DNA from: Sphingomonadaceae bacterium
Lineage (GTDB): Bacteria; Pseudomonadota; Alphaproteobacteria; Sphingomonadales; Sphingomonadaceae
Direction: 5' to 3'
NCBI GenBank assembly: GCA_947442095.1
Contig: CANEVG010000011.1
Span: 1 to 21,409, forward strand
DNA: 21,409 nucleotides
In this document: in pieces, positions 1-6,703 of the stretch
Numbering within the stretch: the first letter of the stretch is position 1
Layout: every line of letters starts with the position of its first letter
Made by a program: the position numbers and the translations under genes
Notes under the pieces: generated by a model
Databases searched by the model: none
Seen by the model: only the letters and a program-made list of their open reading frames with translations
Told to the model about the DNA's origin: nothing

Positions 1-142
1 CGGCACGTTGGAACCGGGCAAATTCGCCGACCTCATCATCCTCGACCGCAATCCAATGACCGTGCCAGTCGGCGAGATCCACGCAACAAAGGTGCTGGCA
101 ACCTACATCGCTGGCGAGAAGGTGTTCTCCGCATCCGAATGA
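1..142 (+). CDS. Amidohydrolase family protein, C-terminal end only (5' truncated by window)
   Basis: The window opens inside a reading frame (first whole codon at 2) that runs 46 codons to a TGA at 140-142. The peptide begins GTLEPGKFADLIILDRNP, the signature strand-turn of the amidohydrolase superfamily's C-terminal beta-sandwich, where 'LEPGKxADLxxLD' recurs in imidazolonepropionase-like and YtcJ-like metal-dependent hydrolases. It then ends with an 'AT-IAGEKVF' strand, also typical of the extreme C-terminus. The metal-binding core lies outside the window, so substrate and subfamily cannot be told. It is followed by about 220 bp without a gene and then IS remnants, so it looks like ordinary chromosome flanking the photosynthesis cluster rather than part of it. 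Confidence 0.8.
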   Translation, partial: GTLEPGKFADLIILDRNPMTVPVGEIHATKVLATYIAGEKVFSASE

Positions 143-362
143 GCCGCAGAAGGAGCGGCCCGGCGGCACGATCGCATGGCGGTCTTCCATTTGCAGTTTG
201 TCCGCCGTGAGATCGTTCCGTTCAGATCGCGGCATAAACTAGCCGAGCGCGGGCCTCGTCTGGGGTTGGATTCCAAGCGGCGCTCGCGGTCTTGCAAGCG
301 CCGATACTCGGTGCTCTGTTGCTTGATCCTTTCGTGCTGTTTGAGGGTGGAAGCTGCCATGC

Positions 363-658
363 CGAAGTAGGCGTCTGCGCCGCGAAGCCCGCGCCCTGAA
401 GGAATGCGTGGTCGACCTCATGCTCGAGAACCGTCTGCTCAAAAAAGCATGACCGCAGATGGGGGCGACGACGACTGAGGCACCCTCATCTGACAGGCTC
501 GAGAGCAAAGGATCGTCGAACTGGCGGGCTTGCCGGCCAAACGCATCTTGGATCAACTCGGCATTGCCCGCCGAATATTCGACCGCTTATGTTACCGCTA
601 TCTTTGGGGCGCGCCGGAGCCGTTGAAGGATCGGCCATCGGTGCCGGGCCTGGTGTGA
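363..658 (+). pseudogene. Decayed IS3-family transposase (OrfA tail plus OrfB N-terminus)
   Basis: Two adjacent fragments match the OrfA/OrfB junction of one IS3-family subgroup. From 378 the frame reads RREARALKE...ENRLLKKA and stops. Moving back one base at the A-run (441-446) gives LLKKSMTADGGDDD and a stop at 476-478, the usual OrfA ending. From about 482 a second frame holds an internal stop (493-495), then RIVELAGLPAKRILDQLG (from 509), and continues to a 'YRYLWGAPEPLKDRPS' segment. This corresponds to the OrfB start (helix-turn-helix, 'LDxLGIxRxxFYRWYxRY...DRPSRP'). It stops at 656-658, where a conserved Trp would be expected. The DDE catalytic domain is missing. The element is dead; it marks an old insertion or rearrangement outside the left edge of the photosynthesis cluster. 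Confidence 0.7.
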
Positions 659-798
659 ATGCGACGGTCGTTTGCTGGACATTAAGCCCCCCTTGTCCGA
701 TCCGGAAGCTGCCTGCGCTTCTAACGGCTTGGCGCTTGCCAGACGCAACGGCTTCATCTTCGCCAAAAACTTACGTTCCCGGCACCGTGCCGAAACGG

Positions 799-828
799 CC
801 TCCCCTTTGTCCTTTAAAAATGGGGAGG
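799..828. repeat. Inverted repeat CCTCCCC/GGGGAGG
   Basis: CCTCCCC (799-805) pairs with GGGGAGG (822-828) across a 16-base loop rich in T on the left and A on the right, so the pairing can extend inwards by a few T-A pairs. It shares the CCTCC/GGAGG theme with the hairpin at 934-957. It is likely a dispersed intergenic palindrome; no gene ends here that would need a terminator. Confidence 0.45.
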
Positions 829-933
829 ATCGAGGCGCCGGGATGGCTTTGGGAATGATAGGGCGATGGCCCCTGCCCGCCAAAGGCTTCTTTTCCTTAT
901 GGATTGGCTTGCGCCGAGAGCCACCACCCCCAA

Positions 934-957
934 CCCCCTCCTCTGAAAAGGAGGGGG
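934..957 (+). repeat. Perfect 9-bp hairpin, terminator-like on + strand
   Basis: CCCCCTCCT (934-942) and AGGAGGGGG (949-957) form a perfect stem around a CTGAAA loop. On the + strand it is followed by CTTTTGG and, a little further, CTCTTTTTG, so it could act as a weak intrinsic terminator for rightward transcription from the IS remnant. No intact rightward gene precedes it. A purine/pyrimidine-biased palindrome of this kind also suits a dispersed intergenic repeat. Confidence 0.5.
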
Positions 958-976
958 CTTTTGGCCGCTCTTTTTG

Positions 977-1001
977 CCCTTCGACAGGCTCAGCGTGAGC
1001 G
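977..1001. repeat. Dispersed intergenic repeat motif (TTCGACAGGCTCA type)
   Basis: The stretch contains TTCGACAGGCTCA followed by GCGTGAGCG. The inner part, GCTCA (988-992), GCG, TGAGC (996-1000), is a perfect 5-bp hairpin with a 3-base loop. From memory, near-identical 'CCTTCGACAGGCTCAG' strings recur in intergenic regions of many sphingomonads and other proteobacteria. Only one copy is in this window, so repeat status here rests on that recollection. Confidence 0.45.
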
Positions 1002-1011
1002 TGAGGCCACC

Positions 1012-1032
1012 CCCATTCCGGGGAGGAATGGG
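1012..1032. terminator. Hairpin directly after the CHRD gene stop
   Basis: CCCATTCC (1012-1019) and GGAATGGG (1025-1032) form a perfect 8-bp stem with a 5-base loop (GGGGA). It ends one base before the stop codon of the leftward CHRD gene (1034-1036), where a 3' end structure would sit. Read leftward there is no T-run after it, so it is either a factor-dependent or stabilising 3' hairpin or another member of the palindrome cluster. Confidence 0.4.
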
Positions 1033-1033
1033 C

Positions 1034-1456
1034 TCACCCCTTCGTCAGCTGTCCGCGCACGGCGCCGCCGGGGAAGTCTGCGGTATGGATGTTCACGTAG
1101 AATCCGGCCGGATCGGCGAGAATGGGTTTCAGCTTGTCCGGCTCCACGGCGATGCACATGTCGCTGCCCTTGCCGGTTATCTCCATCGTGATCACCGGGC
1201 CACCATTAGTGCCTGCCGCGCCGGTGTGGATATGCGCCATCGTCGGCGCGGCGGTCTTTTCGGCGTAGAGGGTGTAGCAGAAGTCGCCGGTTTCGCTGTT
1301 GATCTCGGCGCGGAAGGCGCCATTGCCATCGGGGGCGCCGCCGCCGACTTCGTTGGCGCCCGAAAGCGCCGCGGTCAGCACCACGGTTTCAGCAGAGGCC
1401 GCCACGGGGGCAAGCAGCAGCGCAAAGGCCGCAGTGGAGGGAAGAACCTTGGTCAT
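1034..1456 (-). CDS. Secreted CHRD-domain protein
   Basis: The 140-residue product starts with a clear Sec signal peptide: basic MTK, then a hydrophobic stretch ending APVAASA, with cleavage before ETVV. The mature part is a single CHRD domain: an 'LSGANEVG' opening strand, the hallmark AHIHTGAAG segment in the middle, and a closing YVNIHTADFPGGAVRGQL. Two cysteines (in DFCYTLYA and DMCIAVEP) could form a disulfide in the periplasm. CHRD domains occur in chordin and in many bacterial secreted proteins whose role is unknown. I chose the ATG at 1454-1456 because GGGAGA lies about 8 bases upstream; an upstream in-frame ATG (1471) would leave five extra residues before the signal. It is transcribed in the same direction as the upstream DUF3422 gene but 104 bp away, so it may have its own promoter. 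Confidence 0.85.
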   Translation of the reverse strand: MTKVLPSTAAFALLLAPVAASAETVVLTAALSGANEVGGGAPDGNGAFRAEINSETGDFCYTLYAEKTAAPTMAHIHTGAAGTNGGPVITMEITGKGSDMCIAVEPDKLKPILADPAGFYVNIHTADFPGGAVRGQLTKG

Positions 1457-1483
1457 CGCATTATCTCCCAATTGATCGCGCCG

Positions 1484-1510
1484 GGCTTGCCGAGCCGGAC
1501 TCGGCAGCAG
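1484..1510. other. Inverted repeat between the CHRD and DUF3422 genes
   Basis: TGCCGAG (1488-1494) pairs with CTCGGCA (1500-1506) around a CCGGA loop, a 7-bp perfect stem in the gap between two leftward genes. No T-run follows on the minus strand, so it is not a standard intrinsic terminator. It could be a 3' stabilising hairpin for the DUF3422 transcript or an operator for the CHRD gene. Confidence 0.3.
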
Positions 1511-1560
1511 CGCATTATGTGATCCTACGCCTGCTTCGAGCTCTGCGCAAAGGCCTGCTG

Positions 1561-2793
1561 CTATTCCCCCACCAGCCGGTGCCGCGCGCGCCTGAGGTAG
1601 ATGTAGAGCCCGATAAACACCGGCACGATCAGCAGCGCGGCCACAAGATCATGCTCCACATGCAAGCCCAAAAACGCAAGGCCGCCGCCGAGATAGGCAA
1701 GCAGTGAGACGGCGTAGTAGGTGATCGCGACTGTCGAGAGGCCTTCAACCAGATGTTGCAGGCGCAGCTGGGTCACGGTCGCCTTCTCCAGCGATTTCAG
1801 AAGCTGCCCGTTCTGGTTCTCGATCCGCGTCTCGATCCGGGTGCGCAGCAACGAGGTGAGCTGGGCGGAACGCTCGGCGATTTCCTGCTGGCGGCGCACC
1901 ACCGTCTCGCAGGTGCGGATCGCGGGATAGAACCGGCGCTGGGTGAAATCGGCCAGGCTGGCAAAGCCAGGAAGCGCGACTGGCGCGAGCGTTGCCAGCC
2001 GTTCCTCCACCAGCCGGGCATAGGCTGCCGTGGCACTGAGCCGGTAGCGGGTTGCGCTGGCGATCGTGCCGAGTTCCAGCGACATCGCGCAGAGGGCATC
2101 GAGCAGTTCGTTGTCCGAAGCCTCTTCCGAATCGAGCCGCCGCCCGAAATCGCGCAGCGCCTCTTCCGCCGCTTCCAACTGCCCCCAGCACTGGCGCGCC
2201 GTGGGCAGGCCCAGAAGCGCCATGTTTCGGTAATTGCCCAGCTCCTGCAGCGATTGTACCGCGCGGGCGAGGTCCACCGGCCCGAGCGTTCCCGCCGCCA
2301 CGACCAGCCGCCCATAGCCTTCGTCCTTGATTCGAAAATCGGAGAGAAGCCGCGCGCCGCCGCCGAAATCGCAGCAGACGAGTTCTGCCGGATCGACTTC
2401 GAAGGCCGCCATGCGGCGCGCGGCGACGGCGGCATCAGCTTCGATGTCGATCAGCGTGGCGCGCAGCACTTCGCCCGGCGCGCTTTCCGCCCAGGCGCGC
2501 GCCTCGGCCAGCAAGGGTGCATTGGGCTGGGCGAAGACGGTCAGCGTCGTTGCCTCGCTGTGGCGTTCCCAGGTGAACGTCACACCATCGCCTAGCGTGC
2601 CGTCCATATGGCGCTGGCCTGCGGCGGAGAATGGTGCATCGCCCATGCGGAAAGACGGCAGGCCGTCAATGGTGGTTCCGGCGGGGACGAGACGCAGGAT
2701 CTGCACCACGGTCATCGGCGGGGTAATCGGCGGCCAGCGGCGCAAATGCATCTCGCCCACGATCTCGCGGCGCAGCTTGTGCTCGTTCAACAT
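1561..2793 (-). CDS. DUF3422 family protein with two C-terminal membrane helices
   Basis: The 410-residue product opens MLNEHKLRREIVGEMHLRRWPP, the typical DUF3422 N-terminus ('HxLRxxLxxEMHxRR'). It continues with a mixed domain containing FTWERHSE, then a long helical region (about residues 180-350). It ends with two hydrophobic helices (around VAITYYAVSLLAYL and LVAALLIVPVFIGLYIYL) and a basic tail. The layout of a large soluble N-domain, long helix and two C-terminal membrane spans recalls CorA-type transporters. No GMN motif is present, so transport is only a guess. I chose the ATG at 2791-2793 over an upstream in-frame start at 2850 because family members begin at this residue; a GAGGAG lies about 11 bases upstream. 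It is divergent from bchI, with starts 96 bp apart, so they may share a regulatory region. No biochemical function is established for the family to my knowledge. Confidence 0.85.
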   Translation of the reverse strand: MLNEHKLRREIVGEMHLRRWPPITPPMTVVQILRLVPAGTTIDGLPSFRMGDAPFSAAGQRHMDGTLGDGVTFTWERHSEATTLTVFAQPNAPLLAEARAWAESAPGEVLRATLIDIEADAAVAARRMAAFEVDPAELVCCDFGGGARLLSDFRIKDEGYGRLVVAAGTLGPVDLARAVQSLQELGNYRNMALLGLPTARQCWGQLEAAEEALRDFGRRLDSEEASDNELLDALCAMSLELGTIASATRYRLSATAAYARLVEERLATLAPVALPGFASLADFTQRRFYPAIRTCETVVRRQQEIAERSAQLTSLLRTRIETRIENQNGQLLKSLEKATVTQLRLQHLVEGLSTVAITYYAVSLLAYLGGGLAFLGLHVEHDLVAALLIVPVFIGLYIYLRRARHRLVGE

Positions 2794-2889
2794 GACCCCA
2801 AGCACTCCTCTTCCGGCTTCAGGTGGCACGCACAGTCTTTCACAGGCCACTTGCTGTTACAACCTCGATAGTCCAGATTGCTTGACACT
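2794..2889. promoter_or_regulatory. Divergent intergenic region DUF3422 / bchI
   Basis: This 96-bp gap must carry the promoters of two divergent genes. I searched it for TGT-N12-ACA and found none: the only TGT, at about 2855, is followed 12 bases later by AGT. No strong -35/-10 pair stands out. A weak rightward pair (TTGCTG with CAGATT 17 bases on) is possible but not convincing. There is no clear Shine-Dalgarno before bchI. Confidence 0.4.
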
Positions 2890-3891
2890 ATGAACCGCTT
2901 CCCCTTCTCCGCCATCGTCGCGCAAGACGAGATGAAACAAGCCCTCCTGCTCGCCGCTGTCGAACCTGCCCTTGGCGGGGTGATGGTTTTCGGCGATCGC
3001 GGCACAGGCAAATCGACCGCAGCGCGGGCGCTTGCAGCGCTTTTGCCGCCGATCACCGCGGTGGAAGGCTGCCGGTTCTGCTGCGCGCCGGCGGACGCGG
3101 GCACCTGCCCCGATCCGTGCACTTCGAAGAAAACTGTCAAGCGCGCGGTGCCGTTCGTGGATCTGCCACTGGGCGCGACCGAGGACCGCGTGATCGGCGC
3201 GCTCGATCTGGAGCGCGCGCTGCGCTCGGGCGAAAAGCGGTTCGAGCCTGGGCTGCTGGCCAAGGCGCACCGGGGCTTTCTCTATATCGACGAGATCAAT
3301 CTGCTGGAGGATCACCTCGTCGATCTGCTGCTCGATGTGGCGGCCTCGGGCGAGAATCTGGTGGAGCGCGAGGGGCTGTCGGTGCGGCACAAGGCCCGCT
3401 TCGTGCTGATTGGAAGCGGGAACCCCGAAGAGGGCGAACTGCGCCCGCAATTGCTCGATCGGTTCGGGCTTTCGGTGGAAGTGCGCACGCCGCAGACCCT
3501 GGATGCCCGGGTGGAGATCATGCGGCGCTGCGCCGCGCATGAGCGCGATTCGGAAGCCTTCACGCAGGAATGGGCAGCCGCCGACGCGAAGATCGTACGC
3601 CGCATTGCGCGCGGGCGCACGCGCCTGCCCTCGGTCGAAACGCCCGACGAGATCCTCTACGATGCCTCGCGGCTGTGCATGGCGACCAAGGCGGACGGTC
3701 TGCGCGGCGAGCTCACGCTGATGCGTAGCGCCCGCGCGCTGGCGGCGCTGGACGGCGCTCCGGTTGTGCTGCGCAAGCATATCATCGCGGTTGCCCCCAT
3801 GGCGCTGCGCCACCGCCTGCGCCGCGATGTGCTCGACGAGACGGGGTCGACGCTGCGCATCGAACGCGCGATTGCCGAGGTTTTCGGGTGA
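2890..3891 (+). CDS. bchI: Magnesium chelatase ATPase subunit I
   Basis: BchI is the AAA+ motor of Mg-chelatase. With BchD and BchH it drives ATP-dependent insertion of Mg2+ into protoporphyrin IX, the first committed step of bacteriochlorophyll synthesis, in the cytoplasm. In this 333-residue protein the Walker A loop GDRGTGKS sits at 35-42, Walker B (LYIDEINLL) begins at 131, sensor-1 GSGNPEEGE begins at 175, and the LLDRFG arginine segment is at 188-193. A cysteine group (C61, C64, C65, C73, C77) lies in the variable insert after the P-loop. The ATG at 2890 fits the family N-terminus 'FPFSAIVAQDEMKQALL'; a TTG four codons upstream is unlikely. It is the first gene of bchIDO, and its stop overlaps the bchD start by 4 bases (GTGA). 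Confidence 0.96.
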   Translation: MNRFPFSAIVAQDEMKQALLLAAVEPALGGVMVFGDRGTGKSTAARALAALLPPITAVEGCRFCCAPADAGTCPDPCTSKKTVKRAVPFVDLPLGATEDRVIGALDLERALRSGEKRFEPGLLAKAHRGFLYIDEINLLEDHLVDLLLDVAASGENLVEREGLSVRHKARFVLIGSGNPEEGELRPQLLDRFGLSVEVRTPQTLDARVEIMRRCAAHERDSEAFTQEWAAADAKIVRRIARGRTRLPSVETPDEILYDASRLCMATKADGLRGELTLMRSARALAALDGAPVVLRKHIIAVAPMALRHRLRRDVLDETGSTLRIERAIAEVFG

Positions 3892-5606
3892 CAGCTGCCA
3901 CTTTGGCGCTGGATGATGCGGCGCTGGCGCTGCGTGCCTTTGCGCTTAGCCCCAATGCATTCGGCGGGCTGTGGCTGCGCGGGCCGGGCCCGGCGCGCGA
4001 TGCCATGGTAGAGCGGCTGGGCCAGACGATTCGGCTGAAGCGCATGCCCGCGCATATCGATGGTGAGCGGCTGCGCGGCGGGATCGACCTTGCCGCCAGC
4101 CTTGCCGCTGGGCGCAGCGTGGAGCGCAGCGGGTTCCTGCATGAAGCGCGCGGCGGTGTGGTTGTCGCGCCGCTGGCCGAGCGTATTTCCCCTGCGCTGG
4201 CCGGCAGTGTGGCGCAGGCGCTGGACTCCGCCGAGGGCTTTGGCCTCGTTCTGCTGGATGATGGAGCAGAGCCGGACGAAATGCCGCCGATCAGCCTGAC
4301 CGAGCGAGTGGCCTTTGCTTGTGATCTTGGCGGTGCGCACCCCGCTGGCGTGGCCGATTGGGACCTGCCACCACCGCTCGCCTCGCTTGCTGACCTGCCG
4401 GGATGCTCGGGTGAGGGGCTGAGCGCACTGGCCGCCGTTTCGCTTGCGTTGGGGGTTGATTCCGGGCGGGCGCTGCGGTTTGCGGCACTGGCTGCGGGGG
4501 CGAGTGCGTGGCTTGATGGGCGCACTTCAGTGAGCGAAGCTGACCTCGCCGCCGCCGCGCGCCTTGTGCTGGCGCCGCGCGCCACGCGGATGCCGCCACC
4601 TGCCGAGCGCCAAGCGGAGGATGAAGCGTCGCCCCCTCCCCTGCCCGAGGACGAGGGCATGGATGGCAAGGAGAGCGAACCCGAACCACCGACGGACCCC
4701 GACCAGGACAGCGCCGATGATAGCGATGATACCAGCGACAAGATCCCCGACCCGGACCAGCTGATCGAAGCCGCCGCCGCTGCGATCCCGCCCGGCTTGC
4801 TCGAAGCGATCGCGGCTGGGCGCACGCGGCGCGGCACCGGCAGCGGGGGCGGCGCGCGCCACCAATCGCCCTTGCGCGGACGGCCCTTAGCAGCGCGGCA
4901 AGGCTTGCCCAATGGCGGCGCACGGCTCGCGCTGATCGATACCTTGCGCGCGGCGGTGCCCTGGCAGGCACTGCGCCGGCAAGAGGGAACGGCAGGGCCT
5001 GGCCTGCGCATCCTCAAGGATGATGTACGCGTGCGCCGCTTCGAGGCGCGCAGCGCTTCGGTAACGATCTTTGCGGTCGATGCCTCGGGCTCTGCAGCGT
5101 TCTCGCGGCTAGCCGAGGCCAAGGGCGCGGTCGAACTGCTTCTGGCACAGGCCTACGTGAAGCGCACCGAAGTCGCACTCGTGGCGTTTCGCGGCACCGA
5201 GGCGCAGCTGCTGCTGCCGCCGACGCGCTCACTGACCCGCGCGCGCCGGGCACTGACTGAGCTCCCCGGCGGTGGTGGGACGCCGCTGGCGGCGGGGCTC
5301 TCCATGGTCTGCACGCTGGGCATGGGCCTGCTGCGGCGCGGCTATACCCCGCTGCTAGTGGTGCTCACCGACGGGCGCGGCAATATTGCGCTGGATGGCA
5401 GCCCTAACCGCGCGGCAGCCACCGAGGATGCGCTCAAATCCGCGCGAGCCATCGCGAGCGCCCGGCTTTCCGGAGTGGTGATCGACATTTCCGCCCGGCC
5501 CCGCCCGGAAGCTGCCGCTGTCGCTGCGGCGATGCAGGCGCGCTATCTGCCCTTGCCGCAAGCCAGCGCGGCCATGTTGAGCAAGGTGATCGGAGCCCTG
5601 ACGTGA
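3888..5606 (+). CDS. bchD: Magnesium chelatase subunit D
   Basis: BchD pairs with BchI hexamers to form the AAA+ platform of Mg-chelatase and relays to BchH. The 572-residue protein has three parts. An N-terminal AAA+-like region (about 1-230) lacks a Walker A motif, as usual for BchD, so it is not expected to hydrolyse ATP. A proline/acid-rich linker follows (about 235-290, with runs such as PPPLPEDEG and DSADDSDDTSD). The C-terminal part is a von Willebrand A domain with the MIDAS motif DASGS at 398-402, GGGTPLAAGL and LVVLTDGRGN. It starts with GTG at 3888, overlapping the bchI TGA, so translation is probably coupled. The length is close to that of other alphaproteobacterial BchD proteins. 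Ten bases separate it from bchO. Confidence 0.95.
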   Translation: MTAATLALDDAALALRAFALSPNAFGGLWLRGPGPARDAMVERLGQTIRLKRMPAHIDGERLRGGIDLAASLAAGRSVERSGFLHEARGGVVVAPLAERISPALAGSVAQALDSAEGFGLVLLDDGAEPDEMPPISLTERVAFACDLGGAHPAGVADWDLPPPLASLADLPGCSGEGLSALAAVSLALGVDSGRALRFAALAAGASAWLDGRTSVSEADLAAAARLVLAPRATRMPPPAERQAEDEASPPPLPEDEGMDGKESEPEPPTDPDQDSADDSDDTSDKIPDPDQLIEAAAAAIPPGLLEAIAAGRTRRGTGSGGGARHQSPLRGRPLAARQGLPNGGARLALIDTLRAAVPWQALRRQEGTAGPGLRILKDDVRVRRFEARSASVTIFAVDASGSAAFSRLAEAKGAVELLLAQAYVKRTEVALVAFRGTEAQLLLPPTRSLTRARRALTELPGGGGTPLAAGLSMVCTLGMGLLRRGYTPLLVVLTDGRGNIALDGSPNRAAATEDALKSARAIASARLSGVVIDISARPRPEAAAVAAAMQARYLPLPQASAAMLSKVIGALT

Positions 5607-5616
5607 TGGTAGCGCC

Positions 5617-6531
5617 GTGAGCCCGCCCTTGCGCTGGGAAACCGACGGGCGCGATTGGCCCCACCGCGCAGCCAGCCGTTTTGTGAGTTCCGGCGGGCTC
5701 ACCTGGCATGTGCAGGAAATGGGTGAAGGTCCGCTGACCCTTCTGCTCCATGGCACCGGCGCGGCCACCCACAGCTGGCGCGGACTGATGCCGCTGCTGG
5801 CGCGCGATAACCGCGTGCTTGCGGTAGACCTGCCCGGCCACGGTTTCACACGCGGCCGCCCGGCTGGCGGTCTGACCCTGCCCGGCATGGCCCAGGCGGT
5901 CACCGCGCTGCTGGCAAGGATGGATGCGGTCCCGGCGCAGATCATCGGCCATTCCGCAGGCGCTGCCATTGCGCTGCGCATGGTTGTGGGCGGCTTGGCG
6001 CCAGAGCGCGTGATTGGGCTTGGCCCCGCGCTCATGCCCTTCCCCGGCGTATTCGCGCCACTGTTTCAGACACTAGCCCGCGCGCTCGTGCTCAATCCAC
6101 TGGTGCCGCGCATCTTTGCCGCCACCGCGCGCGGCGCAGGGGATACCGAGCGCTTTTTGGTCAAATCGACCGGATCGCGGATCGATGCCGAGGGGCTGGC
6201 CTGCTATGCCAAGCTCATCGGCAATTCGCACCATTGCCGCGGCGTGCTGGAAATGATGGCCGGCTGGGACTTGCCCGGGCTACAGCGCGATCTTCCGAGA
6301 ATTTGCGTGCCCGTTCTGCTGATCCACGGCACACATGACAGCGCGGTGCCGACCAGCGCCGTCGAACAGGCCCACAAGCTATTGCCGCAATCGATCCTGA
6401 CCCTGCTTGCAGGACTTGGCCATCTCGCACACGAAGAGCGCCCGGACATTGTCGCCGGAGCGATTAGGGACTTCACGCCGGTCAGCGCGCAAGAGGGAGA
6501 CGGCCATGGGACAGAACTTCGGGTGGATTGA
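5617..6531 (+). CDS. bchO: BchO, alpha/beta-hydrolase Mg-chelatase accessory protein
   Basis: This 304-residue alpha/beta-hydrolase occupies the bchO position downstream of bchID in purple bacteria. It is thought to help Mg-chelatase, but its substrate is not settled. Visible elements are the oxyanion segment LLLHGTGAATHSW, the nucleophile elbow GHSAG at 111-115 (Ser113), an acidic residue in IHGTHDSAVP (Asp241) and a histidine in LGHLAHEE (His269), giving a complete Ser-Asp-His triad. The start is GTG at 5617 (MSPPLRWETDG), 10 bases after the bchD stop with no strong Shine-Dalgarno, which suggests coupling to bchD. Its last 26 bases overlap the start of the next small gene. Confidence 0.92.
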   Translation: MSPPLRWETDGRDWPHRAASRFVSSGGLTWHVQEMGEGPLTLLLHGTGAATHSWRGLMPLLARDNRVLAVDLPGHGFTRGRPAGGLTLPGMAQAVTALLARMDAVPAQIIGHSAGAAIALRMVVGGLAPERVIGLGPALMPFPGVFAPLFQTLARALVLNPLVPRIFAATARGAGDTERFLVKSTGSRIDAEGLACYAKLIGNSHHCRGVLEMMAGWDLPGLQRDLPRICVPVLLIHGTHDSAVPTSAVEQAHKLLPQSILTLLAGLGHLAHEERPDIVAGAIRDFTPVSAQEGDGHGTELRVD

Positions 6532-6703
6532 GATCGTCGTTTTCGCCGGAATCGCTTTGGGATTTGGCTTTTGGCAACTGATCTCGATCAACCGTGAGAT
6601 TGCGCGCGACAAGGCGGCAAAGCAGGCTGCGACAAAACCAGCGTCCGATTCAACGACGAGCCCGGGGCATGCGGAAGGGCAGCATCATCTGGACAATGGG
6701 TGA
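6506..6703 (+). CDS. Small single-span membrane protein in the bchIDO operon
   Basis: This 65-residue open frame starts at ATG 6506 behind a strong AGAGGGAGA Shine-Dalgarno, 5 bases away. The product has a short N-terminus (MGQNFGWIE), one hydrophobic helix (IVVFAGIALGFGFWQLI, about residues 9-25) and then a basic stretch (NREIARDKAAKQAA). It ends in a hydrophilic Ser/Thr/Gly/His tail. By the positive-inside rule the C-terminus should face the cytoplasm. It overlaps the bchO end by 26 bases in another frame and, on the opposite strand, the last 54 bases of crtC. I do not recognise a named family. I have an impression that similar short proteins with 'GWIEIVVF-GIALGFG' occur in sphingomonad photosynthesis clusters. 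The context suggests a pigment-assembly role, which is inference only. Confidence 0.7.
   Translation: MGQNFGWIEIVVFAGIALGFGFWQLISINREIARDKAAKQAATKPASDSTTSPGHAEGQHHLDNG

Larger units (their letters stand above)
659..1033. other. Gene-poor spacer with several palindromic elements
   Basis: I see no credible gene in this 375-bp stretch: the open frames are low-complexity translations of GC-rich DNA without ribosome binding sites or recognisable domains. What it does hold is a run of inverted repeats at 799-828, 934-957, 988-1000 and 1012-1032, listed separately. The stretch separates the IS3 remnant from the leftward CHRD gene. Confidence 0.6.

Noticed and set aside
103..1033. Several open frames of 60-108 codons on both strands in the left spacer
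   Set aside because: No ribosome binding sites, no domain features, Arg/Pro/Ser-rich translations typical of GC-rich non-coding DNA; only the IS3 fragments had family-like residues.
1753..2595. 280-codon plus-strand frame opposite the DUF3422 gene
   Set aside because: It lies wholly antisense to a well-supported conserved gene; GC-rich third positions create such shadow frames and the translation has no recognisable domain.
2794..2889. PpsR-type site before bchI
   Set aside because: Checked base by base: the single TGT is followed by AGT, not ACA, at the required 12-base spacing.
3782..5122. 446-codon minus-strand frame opposite bchI/bchD
   Set aside because: Its Ser/Ala/Arg-rich low-complexity translation is antisense to bchD, which has clear motifs.
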